NCBI GenBank assembly: GCA_013815535.1
Contig: JACDGC010000142.1
Span: 1-8,094 of the forward strand
DNA length: 8,094 bases
Source of the DNA: Ktedonobacterales bacterium
GTDB lineage: Bacteria > Chloroflexota > Ktedonobacteria > Ktedonobacterales > JACDGC01
Reading direction: 5' to 3'
How positions within the stretch are numbered: position 1 is the first letter of the stretch; each line of letters begins with the position of its first letter. Both the position numbers and the translations under genes were made by a program. The notes under the pieces are model-generated. The model was given only the letters and a program-made list of their open reading frames with translations, was not told where the DNA came from and ran no database searches. This document shows positions 1-6,447 of the stretch, in pieces.

Positions 1-305
1 TCATGGTGTTGCTCGCCGTGACGGTGAGTGTGGCGACGCTGGCGGTGGGCGCGCTGTTGGTGTTCGCGCTGCTGCTGTTGCCCGCCGCCGCTGCCCAGGC
101 GGTGACGCCGCGCCCCTATCACGCGCTGGCACTGGCCAGCGCCAGCGCGGTGGCCGTCACCTGGGTGGGCATCACCATCGGCTTCTATTCTGGTTATCCC
201 ATCAGTGTGTGCATCAGTCTGGTCGCGTTTGGGGGATATGCCAGTGTTGTGGTGTGGCGCTGGTTGGCTGGTCCTGCGTCACACTTGCACAGGCGCACCG
301 GTTGA
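1..305 (+). CDS. Metal ABC transporter permease, ABC-3 family (C-terminal part)
   Basis: This is the last 100 or so residues of an integral membrane permease; the reading frame is open at the left edge (first full codon at position 3) and ends with TGA at 303-305. The ATG at position 3 is internal, because the preceding part of the fold is missing. Seen: three very hydrophobic segments, the first containing LLLLPAAAAQAVTPR. That matches the conserved 'LLxxPAAxA' helix followed by a basic turn near the C-terminus of ABC-3 (ZnuB/MntB/TroC-like) permeases. The later segments (VTWVGITIGFYSGYPISV) match the typical final helices of that family. Such proteins form the membrane channel of Zn, Mn or Fe importers together with a solute-binding protein and an ATPase, which would be encoded left of the window. 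The metal cannot be told from this fragment. The gene converges on the ABC exporter operon. Confidence 0.8.
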   Translation, partial: MVLLAVTVSVATLAVGALLVFALLLLPAAAAQAVTPRPYHALALASASAVAVTWVGITIGFYSGYPISVCISLVAFGGYASVVVWRWLAGPASHLHRRTG

Positions 306-323
306 ATGCGCGTGCTTCGTCCG

Positions 324-372
324 TGGGTGGCTAGGGATATTCTCCCCAAATGGGATTGGCCCTAGCCACCCA
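324..372. repeat. Perfect 13-bp inverted repeat with 23-nt loop
   Basis: The arms tgggtggctaggg (324-336) and ccctagccaccca (360-372) are exact reverse complements. The loop can form a smaller hairpin (tccc at 343-346 with ggga at 352-355). The element lies 18 bases after the metal permease stop codon, in the convergent intergenic region. It could end transcription of that gene, but neither side carries a T-run, so a classic intrinsic terminator is not supported. It may instead be an mRNA 3'-end stabilising stem or a copy of a dispersed palindromic repeat. Confidence 0.7.
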
Positions 373-451
373 TTCGTTGCGTAGATTGGCTGACCATTCG
401 CGCAATTGGTGGGTTTGGCGGCGCATACAAGTCGATGAAGGATCATTCAAA

Positions 452-486
452 AGCGGAATTGGCCCCGCATTATTGCCAATCCCGCT
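452..486 (-). terminator. Putative intrinsic terminator of the exporter operon
   Basis: Read on the minus strand, 24 bases after the exporter stop codon, there is a 12-bp stem with one A/C mismatch (arms 475-486 and 452-463). It encloses an 11-nt loop and is followed at once by TTTTG. The stem is GC-containing but the T-run is only four bases, so it is a moderate rather than strong terminator. It would close the three-gene MarR/ABC/ABC transcript. Confidence 0.5.
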
Positions 487-509
487 GGGGATGGGTGAGC
501 ACGTGTGTG

Positions 510-2408
510 CTACACGGCTTCGACTGGGATCGGTTTCGCGGTAAACTGGCTGTTATACAGGTCGGCGTAGAAGCCGTTCTGGGCCAACAGCGCTTCATGG
601 GTGCCCTGCTCGATGATGCTGCCGTGATTCATCACCAGGATCAAATCGGCATCGCGGATGGTCGAGAGGCGGTGGGCGATGACGAAGTTGGTGCGGCCCT
701 GCATCAGATCGCTCATCGCTTTTTGGATGAGCACCTCGGTGCGTGTATCCACGCTGCTGGTCGCTTCATCCAGAATGAGGATGGCCGGGTCCGCCAGGAT
801 GGCGCGGGCGATGGTCAAGAGTTGTTTCTGGCCCTGCGAGATGTTGCTGGCATCTTCGTTTAGGATGGTGTCGTAACTCTGTGGCAGCGTGCGGATGAAA
901 TGATCAGCTCGTGCCGCTTTGGCGGCCTGGATGATCGCTTCTTCGCTGGCATCTTCGCGCCCATAGGCGATGTTGTCGCGAATGGTGCCATTGAAGAGCC
1001 AGGTATCTTGCAGCACCATGCCAAACATGCGGCGCAATGCCCCACGCTGCATCGCGGTGATGTCGATGCCATCGATCAGAATTTGGCCGCTGTTCAGTTC
1101 ATAGAAACGCATCAGCAGATTGACGAGGGTGGTCTTGCCCGCGCCCGTTGGCCCCACGATGGCGATGGTCTGACCAGAATGTACGTCGATGTTCATGTCT
1201 TCGATCAAGGGCACATCGTCTTTGTAGCGGAAGTTGACGTGCTGGAACTGCACCATCCCGCGCGGCTGGGCGATGCTGATGGCGGTGGTTGCTTCGGCGA
1301 TTTCTTCTGGCTCATCCAGCAGCTCGAAGATGCGTTCGGCAGAGGCGATGGTTGACTGAATGATGTTGGTGATGTTCGCCAGCATGGTGATCGGCTGGGT
1401 GAATTGGCTGGCATATTGGATGAACGCTTGCACGTCGCCGATGGCGATCGCGCCTTGCGTCACCAAGATGCCGCCGATGACGCTGACGAAGACATAGCCG
1501 ATGTTGCCGATGAAGGTCATCAGCGGCATGATGATGCCCGACACGAACTGGGCGCGCCAGCCAGCATCATAGAGTTGGTCATTCAAGGTATTGAAGGTGG
1601 TGATGGACGCGCGTTCGTGGCCAAATGCCTTGACGATGCGGTGGCCGGTATACATCTCTTCGACATGACCGTTGAGTTGCCCCAGGTAGCGCTGCTGATT
1701 CTTGAACTGCGTCTGTGAGCGTTTGGCGATCACGGTCGTCACCAAGATGCTGAGTGGCAGGGTGATGACCACCACCAGCGTCAGCAAGGGGCTGATGGTG
1801 AGCATCAACACCACAATGCCCACCAACGTCACGAACGAGGTGATGAGCTGCGTCAGGCTTTGTTGCAACGTGCTGCTGATATTATCCATATCGTTGACAG
1901 CGCGGCTGAGGATCTCGCCATGGGTGCGTGTATCAAAGAAACGCAGTGGCAGGCGGTTGAGCTTTTCTTGCACTTGTTGGCGCAGGGTATAGACCGTGCG
2001 CTGTGCCACGCCCGCCATCATGTATTGCTGCATATAGTTGAAGGCCGCGCTCACCAGATAGAGCCCCGCCAAGATGAATAAAATGCGCTGGATGCCCGCG
2101 AAATCAATCGCCGCGCCAGGGATGTGGCGGAGTTTCGCCACCACGCCTTCCAGCAATTTGGTGGTCGCCTGCCCCATGATCTTTGGGCCAACGATGTTGA
2201 AAACCGTGCCAAGGATCGCCGCGAAGAAGACGATCACCAACCGGAGCGTCTGGGGGCGGAAGTAGCGCAACAACCGGAAGAAGGTGCCGCGAAAATCCTT
2301 GGCTTTTTGGACGGGCATGCCCATCGCGCCCATCATGCCGCCTGGCCCCATCGGGCCACCGGGGCGGCCTGGCCCACCAGGGCCTTGTGTCGTGCGGGGT
2401 GTGCTCAT
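510..2408 (-). CDS. ABC exporter half-transporter, subunit with the catalytic site
   Basis: A 632-residue type IV ABC exporter half: membrane domain with six predicted helices (about 54-345), then an ATPase domain (about 380-620). Motifs visible: A-loop Tyr395, Walker A GPTGAGKTT (419-427), Q-loop Gln467, signature NISQGQ (522-527) in place of LSGGQ, Walker B ILILDE (543-548) with catalytic Glu548, D-loop SSVD and H-loop His579. Residues 9-32 are an unusual Gly/Pro/Met-rich leader. The start is supported by a strong Shine-Dalgarno (GGAGGA, complement at 2415-2420) six to seven bases upstream, and by an ATGA overlap with the previous gene's stop, which implies coupled translation. With its partner it should form a heterodimer in the cytoplasmic membrane that exports drugs, lipids or other hydrophobic compounds; the substrate cannot be read from sequence. 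Resembles the TM288/BmrD type of subunit by family knowledge. Confidence 0.92.
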   Translation of the reverse strand: MSTPRTTQGPGGPGRPGGPMGPGGMMGAMGMPVQKAKDFRGTFFRLLRYFRPQTLRLVIVFFAAILGTVFNIVGPKIMGQATTKLLEGVVAKLRHIPGAAIDFAGIQRILFILAGLYLVSAAFNYMQQYMMAGVAQRTVYTLRQQVQEKLNRLPLRFFDTRTHGEILSRAVNDMDNISSTLQQSLTQLITSFVTLVGIVVLMLTISPLLTLVVVITLPLSILVTTVIAKRSQTQFKNQQRYLGQLNGHVEEMYTGHRIVKAFGHERASITTFNTLNDQLYDAGWRAQFVSGIIMPLMTFIGNIGYVFVSVIGGILVTQGAIAIGDVQAFIQYASQFTQPITMLANITNIIQSTIASAERIFELLDEPEEIAEATTAISIAQPRGMVQFQHVNFRYKDDVPLIEDMNIDVHSGQTIAIVGPTGAGKTTLVNLLMRFYELNSGQILIDGIDITAMQRGALRRMFGMVLQDTWLFNGTIRDNIAYGREDASEEAIIQAAKAARADHFIRTLPQSYDTILNEDASNISQGQKQLLTIARAILADPAILILDEATSSVDTRTEVLIQKAMSDLMQGRTNFVIAHRLSTIRDADLILVMNHGSIIEQGTHEALLAQNGFYADLYNSQFTAKPIPVEAV

Positions 2409-4135
2409 GCCAATTCCTCCTCGGCCAACTGCGAGGCCACGATCTCATGATATGCCTGGCTGGTCGCCATCAATTCGCGATGCGTGCCAATGCCCACCAC
2501 GCGCCCTTCATCCAACACGATGATCTGGTCAGCATCCATGACGGTGCTGACACGCTGGGCCACGATGAAGACGGTGGCATCCGTGGTGTCGTGCTTGAGG
2601 GCGGCCCGCAATTTCGCGTCGGTCTTATAGTCTAATGCCGAGAAGCTGTCATCAAAGATATAGATCTCGGGCTTGCGGACCAGCGCCCGCGCGATGGAAA
2701 GACGCTGCTTTTGGCCGCCCGAGAGGTTGGTGCCACCTTGAGCGATGAGGGCATCCACCCCGTCTGGCATCGTTTCGATGAACTCCGTGGCCTGCGCTGT
2801 CTCTGCGGCCTGGCGCATCTCATCCATTGTGGCCATGGCGTGGCCATAGCGCAGATTATCGGAGATCGCCCCCGAGAAGAGGATGGTCTTTTGTGGCACG
2901 AAGCCGATTTTGGCGCGCAGGTGTTCCTGCGACATCGCGCGGATGTCGATGCCATCCACCAAGACGCTGCCAGCGTCGATGTCATAGAAGCGTGGGATCA
3001 AGTTGACCAGCGTTGATTTGCCCGACCCGGTGCCGCCGATGATGGCCGTCACTTTGCCAGGAATCGCTTTAAACGAGACATCCGCCAGGGCGGGTTCTTC
3101 CGCGCCGGGATAGCTGAAGGTGACGTGATTGAATTCGACATAGCCGCGCTCGGTGTCGTGATCATTGACCGTCGCGGCGTCGGCGATCTCTGGTTGGATA
3201 TCCAACACGGCGTTGATGCGCGTGGCCGAGGCGGCAGCGCGTGGCAGCATGATGAAGAGCATCGACACCATCAGCAGCGAGAAGAGAATCAACATGGCAT
3301 ATTGCAAGAAGGCGATCAGCGCGCCCAATTGCATCGCACCTTGATCGATGCGGATGCTGCCAAACCAGATGATGGCGATGGTCGAAAAGTTCAAGACCAA
3401 CATCATGATCGGCATCATCGCCGCCACGATGCGATTGACATGGATGGCGGTGTCGGTGAGGTCTTGATTCGCCGTGGCGAAGCGTTGGCTCTCGTGCGTG
3501 ACGCGGTCGAAGGCGCGAATGACGCGCACGCCAGTGAGGCCCTCATCCAGAATCAGGTTCAGTTTATCCAGCTTCTTCTGCATGATCTGGAAGAGGGGAA
3601 TGGCCCGCCGCATGATCACCAGAATGGCGGTGATGAGGATGGGGATGACCGCCACCAACACCCAGGCCAGGGGGGCGTCTTGCCGCACCGCCAGGATGAT
3701 GCCGCCGATGATCATCATGGGCGCGCTCAACATCATGCGCAAGATGATGACGAGCACCTGCTGCACCTGATTGGTGTCATTGGTGGTGCGAGTGATCAGT
3801 GACGCGGTGCCCACAGTGTCGAATTCGTGCAACGAGAAGTTTTCGACATGGGTGAAGAGCTTGCGCCGAATCATCCTGCCGAAGCCCACCGCGACGCGCG
3901 ATGAAAAGAAGGTGGCGATGATCGAGGCCAGCGTGCCACCCACCGCCACCAGCAACATGAAACCGCCCGTTTGCAGGATATAGGTCGTGTCACCCTTGAT
4001 GATGCCATTATCCACGATGTTCGCCAACAAGGTTGGCAGATAGAGGGCGGCCAGGGACTGCAAAAAGACCAACCCCAGCACCAGCAGCATCTGCGGGGTA
4101 TAGGCGCGAACCATTGATCGCAATAGCCGAATCAT
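2405..4135 (-). CDS. ABC exporter half-transporter, subunit with the degenerate site
   Basis: A 576-residue type IV ABC exporter half encoded just before its partner. Six predicted helices occupy about 15-300 and the ATPase domain about 330-570. Motifs: Walker A GGTGSGKST (367-375), Q-loop Gln415, canonical LSGGQ (471-475), Walker B IYIFDD (491-496) where Asp496 replaces the catalytic Glu, and VAQR (525-528) where Gln527 replaces the switch His. Its own ATP site is therefore degenerate, while its signature completes the partner's active site, as in TM287/288-like heterodimers. I chose ATG at 4135 because it overlaps the MarR stop as ATGA, has GGAG ten bases upstream (4146-4149) and gives the usual N-terminus MIRLLRSM. 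An in-frame TTG at 4156 would add seven residues and is less likely. Expected in the cytoplasmic membrane; substrate unknown, but a MarR gene in front suggests efflux of an inducing small molecule. Confidence 0.92.
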   Translation of the reverse strand: MIRLLRSMVRAYTPQMLLVLGLVFLQSLAALYLPTLLANIVDNGIIKGDTTYILQTGGFMLLVAVGGTLASIIATFFSSRVAVGFGRMIRRKLFTHVENFSLHEFDTVGTASLITRTTNDTNQVQQVLVIILRMMLSAPMMIIGGIILAVRQDAPLAWVLVAVIPILITAILVIMRRAIPLFQIMQKKLDKLNLILDEGLTGVRVIRAFDRVTHESQRFATANQDLTDTAIHVNRIVAAMMPIMMLVLNFSTIAIIWFGSIRIDQGAMQLGALIAFLQYAMLILFSLLMVSMLFIMLPRAAASATRINAVLDIQPEIADAATVNDHDTERGYVEFNHVTFSYPGAEEPALADVSFKAIPGKVTAIIGGTGSGKSTLVNLIPRFYDIDAGSVLVDGIDIRAMSQEHLRAKIGFVPQKTILFSGAISDNLRYGHAMATMDEMRQAAETAQATEFIETMPDGVDALIAQGGTNLSGGQKQRLSIARALVRKPEIYIFDDSFSALDYKTDAKLRAALKHDTTDATVFIVAQRVSTVMDADQIIVLDEGRVVGIGTHRELMATSQAYHEIVASQLAEEELA

Positions 4136-4680
4136 TGTTCTGTTTCTCCGTTCCAAGCAGTATCGGTAGCAAGCGCGGCGCGTTCACTGAAGTAGTAGAA
4201 AGCCTTGGACAGCAGTTCCGCGAGGTGCGCGCTTTGCTCTTCGCCCATGAAAGCGATCAAACCGCGAATGGATGCCATGAATATGTCTGCTGCCTGGTGC
4301 ACCACCGCGTCGCCTTGCGCGGTCAGTCGGAAGTTGACCGCGCGCTTATCAGAGACATCGGCGTGGCGTTCCACTAATCCCCGCGCTTCCAATCCTTTGA
4401 GGAAATGGGTAATGGCGGGCGAAGTGACATGCAGTTGTCGGCTGATTTGCGACACATTGATCGATGAGATGTGCGGGTTGGCGCTGTGCCGGATGCACAT
4501 CAGCACGCGCACCTCGCTGGGGGTGCAGCCCGCGACGGTGCGTTCATGCCATTCCGCACGCTGCATATGCATGAACGCGCGCAGCAATTGCCGCTCCGTC
4601 ATGGTGGGTGCTGATGTGCCCAAGGGGTGTTCCATAAAGGTGACTTTCTCGACACGATTGGTGATGCTGTCGCAGCGCAC
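4132..4680 (-). CDS. MarR-family transcriptional regulator
   Basis: A 182-residue winged-helix protein, first gene of the exporter operon. The MarR fold is visible: TPSEVRVLMCI (53-63) opens the DNA-binding domain, VSQISRQLHVTSPAITHFLKGLEARGL spans helix-turn-helix and recognition helix (about 76-102), and DVSDKRAVNFRLT (108-120) is the wing with its conserved Asp and Arg. The flanking N- and C-terminal helices would dimerise. Start: GTG at 4680 has AAGG seven bases upstream and lies about 30 bases after the predicted transcription start; the ATG at 4635 (protein beginning MEHPLGT) has no clear ribosome site and would give 167 residues, but cannot be excluded. The protein probably represses its own operon through the palindromes at 4690-4716 and releases it on binding a compound that the exporter removes. 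Ligand unknown. Confidence 0.9.
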   Translation of the reverse strand: MRCDSITNRVEKVTFMEHPLGTSAPTMTERQLLRAFMHMQRAEWHERTVAGCTPSEVRVLMCIRHSANPHISSINVSQISRQLHVTSPAITHFLKGLEARGLVERHADVSDKRAVNFRLTAQGDAVVHQAADIFMASIRGLIAFMGEEQSAHLAELLSKAFYYFSERAALATDTAWNGETEQ

Positions 4681-4687
4681 ATGGATG

Positions 4688-4691
4688 CCTT
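4688..4691 (-). promoter_or_regulatory. Ribosome binding site deciding the GTG start of marR
   Basis: AAGG on the minus strand, seven bases before GTG 4680. No comparable site precedes the in-frame ATG at 4635. The site overlaps the edge of the proposed MarR operator. Confidence 0.5.
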
Positions 4692-4716
4692 ACCAACTAA
4701 ATTAGTAAGTAACTTA
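4690..4716. promoter_or_regulatory. Probable MarR operator: two overlapping palindromes
   Basis: Two dyads overlap. One is ttaccaa (4690-4696) with ttagtaa (4702-4708), a 19-bp imperfect palindrome with one mismatch in the seven-base arms. The other is the perfect 11-bp palindrome taagtaactta (4706-4716). The stretch is AT-rich, begins just after the -10 box of the operon promoter and covers the predicted transcription start, the usual place for an autoregulatory MarR site. Assignment to this MarR protein is inference from position and from the size typical of MarR sites. Confidence 0.6.
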
Positions 4717-4745
4717 ATGATATCACTTGGGTAGGGCATCGTCAA
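4717..4745 (-). promoter_or_regulatory. Promoter of the marR-ABC-ABC operon
   Basis: On the minus strand there is TTGACG (4745-4740), a 17-bp spacer and TATCAT (4722-4717), five of six and four of six matches to the housekeeping sigma consensus with ideal spacing. Transcription would start near 4710, leaving a leader of about 30 bases before GTG 4680. Confidence 0.65.
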
Positions 4746-4823
4746 GGCCGTTGCGTCAGCACGGCTGCCCTTTACCATTTGGAATGGGTCTGCAATGTGC
4801 CGCGACTCGTTTGGCCGATCAAT

Positions 4824-4860
4824 GCCAGCGCGCTGAGTCAGCGTCGCCCGCGCCGCTGGC
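4824..4860. repeat. Nested inverted repeats in the divergent intergenic region
   Basis: A perfect 13-bp palindrome, cgctgagtcagcg (4831-4843), sits inside a second pair of arms, gccagcg (4824-4830) and cgctggc (4854-4860). It lies between the MarR promoter and the promoter candidate of the plus-strand gene, and ends no gene, so a regulator-binding site or cruciform-forming element is more likely than a terminator. No protein can be assigned. Confidence 0.6.
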
Positions 4861-4882
4861 TGAAGATTTTGGATGGCCGCTG

Positions 4883-4912
4883 TTGCTGAAAAGACTCTGT
4901 CTCTGCTAGGCT
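4883..4912 (+). promoter_or_regulatory. Candidate promoter of the Ddn-family gene
   Basis: TTGCTG (4883-4888), an 18-bp spacer and TAGGCT (4907-4912) preceded by TG two bases upstream (extended -10 form). Matches are three of six in each box, so support is weak and rests partly on position. A start near 4919 would place the inverted repeat at 4921-4943 at the very 5' end of the message. Confidence 0.35.
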
Positions 4913-4920
4913 ATTTCAGG

Positions 4921-4943
4921 GAAGAGTATTCTTCTCACTCTTC
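4921..4943 (+). promoter_or_regulatory. Two mutually exclusive hairpins or an operator
   Basis: gaagagt (4921-4927) is an exact reverse complement of actcttc (4937-4943); its first five bases also pair with tcttc (4930-4934) across a four-base loop. Only one of the two stems can form at a time. The site follows the candidate promoter and precedes the Ddn-family gene by about 35 bases. It could be a DNA operator or a 5' mRNA structure. Confidence 0.4.
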
Positions 4944-4966
4944 AGCCTTATCATGGCACCTGTTGT

Positions 4967-4980
4967 GAGGTTCAGCCATC
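4967..4980 (+). promoter_or_regulatory. Ribosome binding site followed by a non-canonical ATC start
   Basis: GAGG at 4967-4970, a seven-base spacer and ATC at 4978-4980. This is the only Shine-Dalgarno-like match in front of the Ddn-family reading frame. The first in-frame ATG (5026) has none. Confidence 0.45.
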
Positions 4981-5409
4981 AAGAGCAAACGTCTTCTTGC
5001 GACGCTGCATAGCCGCCTTTATCGCATGACGAGGGGTGTGCTGGGCCATCGCCTTGGCTTGGCGCGGGTCTTATTGCTTACAACGATTGGGCAGAAAACG
5101 GGCAAACGCCGAGAGACGCCCATTGCCTATTTTCCCGATGGAAATACGTTCGTGCTGATTGCATCGAATTACGGAGCGGAAACCGATCCGCTCTGGTTGC
5201 GCAATTTGCGCAAACATCCGCAGGCTCAGATCCAAGTTGGTTCGCGGGTGCTGTTGGTTGAAGCACACGAAGCGCTTGGGGGTGAGCAAGAGCGGCTGGC
5301 TGCGGTTGCCTTGCGGATGAATCCCACGTATGCGCAATATCGGCAGCACACCAAGCGTGCTATTCCGCTGGTTGTCCTGCGTCCGTGCCCCGCCCCAGCT
5401 TCCGCCTAG
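4978..5409 (+). CDS. Ddn-family (nitroreductase/deazaflavin-dependent) oxidoreductase
   Basis: A split-barrel protein of the PF04075 (DUF385/Ddn) family, whose characterised members use reduced cofactor F420 to reduce quinones or nitro compounds. Seen, numbering from 4978 (143 residues): LHSRLYRMTRG (10-20), the core LLLTTIGQKTGKRRETP (32-48), VLIASNYGAETDPLWLRNL (59-77) with Gly and Pro-x-Trp of the cofactor region, and YRQHTKRAIPLVVL (121-134). Start: the family's N-terminal helix is encoded upstream of the first in-frame ATG (5026). The frame is open back to a TGA at 4966-4968 and holds no ATG, GTG or TTG there, but ATC at 4978 follows GAGG by seven bases. ATC initiation is rare, so either it is used, or only the 127-residue form from 5026 is made, or an indel hides a normal start. 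F420 use is inferred from the family. It is transcribed alone, divergent from the MarR operon. Confidence 0.82.
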   Translation: MKSKRLLATLHSRLYRMTRGVLGHRLGLARVLLLTTIGQKTGKRRETPIAYFPDGNTFVLIASNYGAETDPLWLRNLRKHPQAQIQVGSRVLLVEAHEALGGEQERLAAVALRMNPTYAQYRQHTKRAIPLVVLRPCPAPASA

Positions 5410-5891
5410 GATAACTGCTGGGCATCGTCATGTGGTGCATCTGCGCGTGTGGGGCGGCCCCAAAACGTCGTGTTGTCTGCGGGTGAATCTGCACAGCAAG
5501 TGGTTTGCCCCTGTGAGCGATAGTTCCTATCCTACCCCCAAAGATGTCCAACACATCATTCTCTTATGCAATGACCAAGAGAAAAGCCGATCTCCCGCAC
5601 GGAATTGTTTGCGAGCCTGAGCAGTACTCTCACTTGTAGCGCTGGGGCCACACGCTGCATGAAACACTACCGCCAGGGAGAGGGTTTCTGCGAGGCTGGG
5701 GTGCCCTCGGCCCCATCAGTGGGGCAAATGCATCATCGGGCGAAATCGGGGTGGGCATACATGTCTTCGTAGACCAGTATGGCCCAAATGAGACATAAGA
5801 GTCGTAAGTCATTTGACACGTTGACTTCAGGATGCGCCCACACATTCATTGCCCGCGTATATCTCGTTGAGCCGTTTCCTCTTGTGGCGTG
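5410..5891. other. Long intergenic region without a recognisable gene
   Basis: About 480 bases between two genes that converge here. I found no open frame with a recognisable motif or good ribosome site. The longest candidates (plus 5330-5620; minus 5630-5845; plus 5779-5973) have low-complexity or atypical composition. A 38-codon minus-strand frame (5849-5733) reads more protein-like, with two similar pieces, VWAHPEVN and MYAHPDFAR, but lacks a ribosome site and may be a remnant. A small hairpin gcccc/ggggc lies at 5710-5725. No clear T-run terminator for either flanking gene was seen. Confidence 0.5.
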
Positions 5892-6362
5892 CTATACAGC
5901 GTGTAGTTTGAGGGCCAATGCCCCTAAGAAGCCCGCAAATGTTATCACCGCTGCCCACACGCCAACGCTATGAAACCTTTCTGCGTGATTGACCAGCGCC
6001 TGCCAATTCGCTGGCGGAGCGTCAGCTTGCCACGTGAGCGTGGCACTGTTGATGGGAACCGTGCCAATGATCCGGATCAGCACCCAGATGAAGATGGCGA
6101 CCAAACCCGCGCAACGGAACCACACCCCCGGCGCACTCCCATTGAGCACCGTCACGGCGATTCCCGACAACGCTGTTGGCACAAAGAAGGCTGGCACCAG
6201 CACACGCAAGCGGAGGACGAGCGCTTGGCGAAGTTGAAGCTGCGCGTGTTCATCAAGCACCAGAGTGGGTGTCTGTAAACCATAATGAATCACGAACTCT
6301 ATGCCAGCGAGGAGACCAGCGAAGAACACATTCACGAAATCTAGGCTGTTGATGAGCGCCAT
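5892..6362 (-). CDS. DUF1772 (anthrone oxygenase-like) membrane protein
   Basis: A 156-residue membrane protein with four predicted helices (about 5-27, 53-74, 80-102, 132-152). The segment TVPINSATLTWQADAPPANW (101-120), then a basic/aromatic helix ending ERFHSVGVW, matches the conserved 'xVPxN...W...W..L...ER.H..R' pattern of DUF1772, a family that includes fungal anthrone oxygenases and many bacterial proteins of unknown role. The start ATG at 6362 has AAAGGA eight bases upstream (complement at 6371-6376); the same frame stays open to 6527, but that extension crosses the promoter-like and repeat elements and reads unlike the family. It follows a TetR gene in the same direction with 184 bases between, and is probably its target. 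Function is not known; a role in detoxifying or modifying a small hydrophobic molecule would be inference only. Confidence 0.8.
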   Translation of the reverse strand: MALINSLDFVNVFFAGLLAGIEFVIHYGLQTPTLVLDEHAQLQLRQALVLRLRVLVPAFFVPTALSGIAVTVLNGSAPGVWFRCAGLVAIFIWVLIRIIGTVPINSATLTWQADAPPANWQALVNHAERFHSVGVWAAVITFAGFLGALALKLHAV

Positions 6363-6421
6363 GCGATTTTTCCTTTCGTTGTTGCCCGAAGCAGTGTGTG
6401 GCCAGTCTAGCTGTGTCGCCA

Positions 6422-6436
6422 GGGGGTTTTTCCCCC
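6422..6436. other. GC hairpin in the DUF1772 leader
   Basis: ggggg (6422-6426) and ccccc (6432-6436) enclose a five-T loop on the plus strand. On the message strand it reads G5, A5, C5, about 60 bases before the start codon, with no following T-run. It could slow RNA polymerase or stabilise the leader; it is also a low-complexity tract prone to sequencing error. Confidence 0.4.
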
Positions 6437-6447
6437 CATCCCCCTCA

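Noticed and set aside
350..544. A 64-codon plus-strand frame after the metal permease
   Set aside because: It starts within the inverted repeat, runs into the end of the exporter gene and has no ribosome site or family match.
435..1355. Several open plus-strand frames (435-863, 900-1355) across the second exporter gene
   Set aside because: They are shadows of the ATPase domain, whose Walker and signature motifs lie on the minus strand.
3125..3802. A 225-codon open plus-strand frame inside the first exporter gene
   Set aside because: It is antisense to a clear ABC exporter, is built of Asp, His and Gln in the pattern expected from reversed codon bias, and has no domain.
4136..4156. TTG at 4156 as start of the first exporter subunit
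   Set aside because: ATG 4135 gives the ATGA overlap, a suitably placed GGAG and the usual family N-terminus.
4727..4909. A 60-codon plus-strand frame in the divergent intergenic region
   Set aside because: It overlaps the MarR promoter and palindromes, has no ribosome site and no recognisable sequence.
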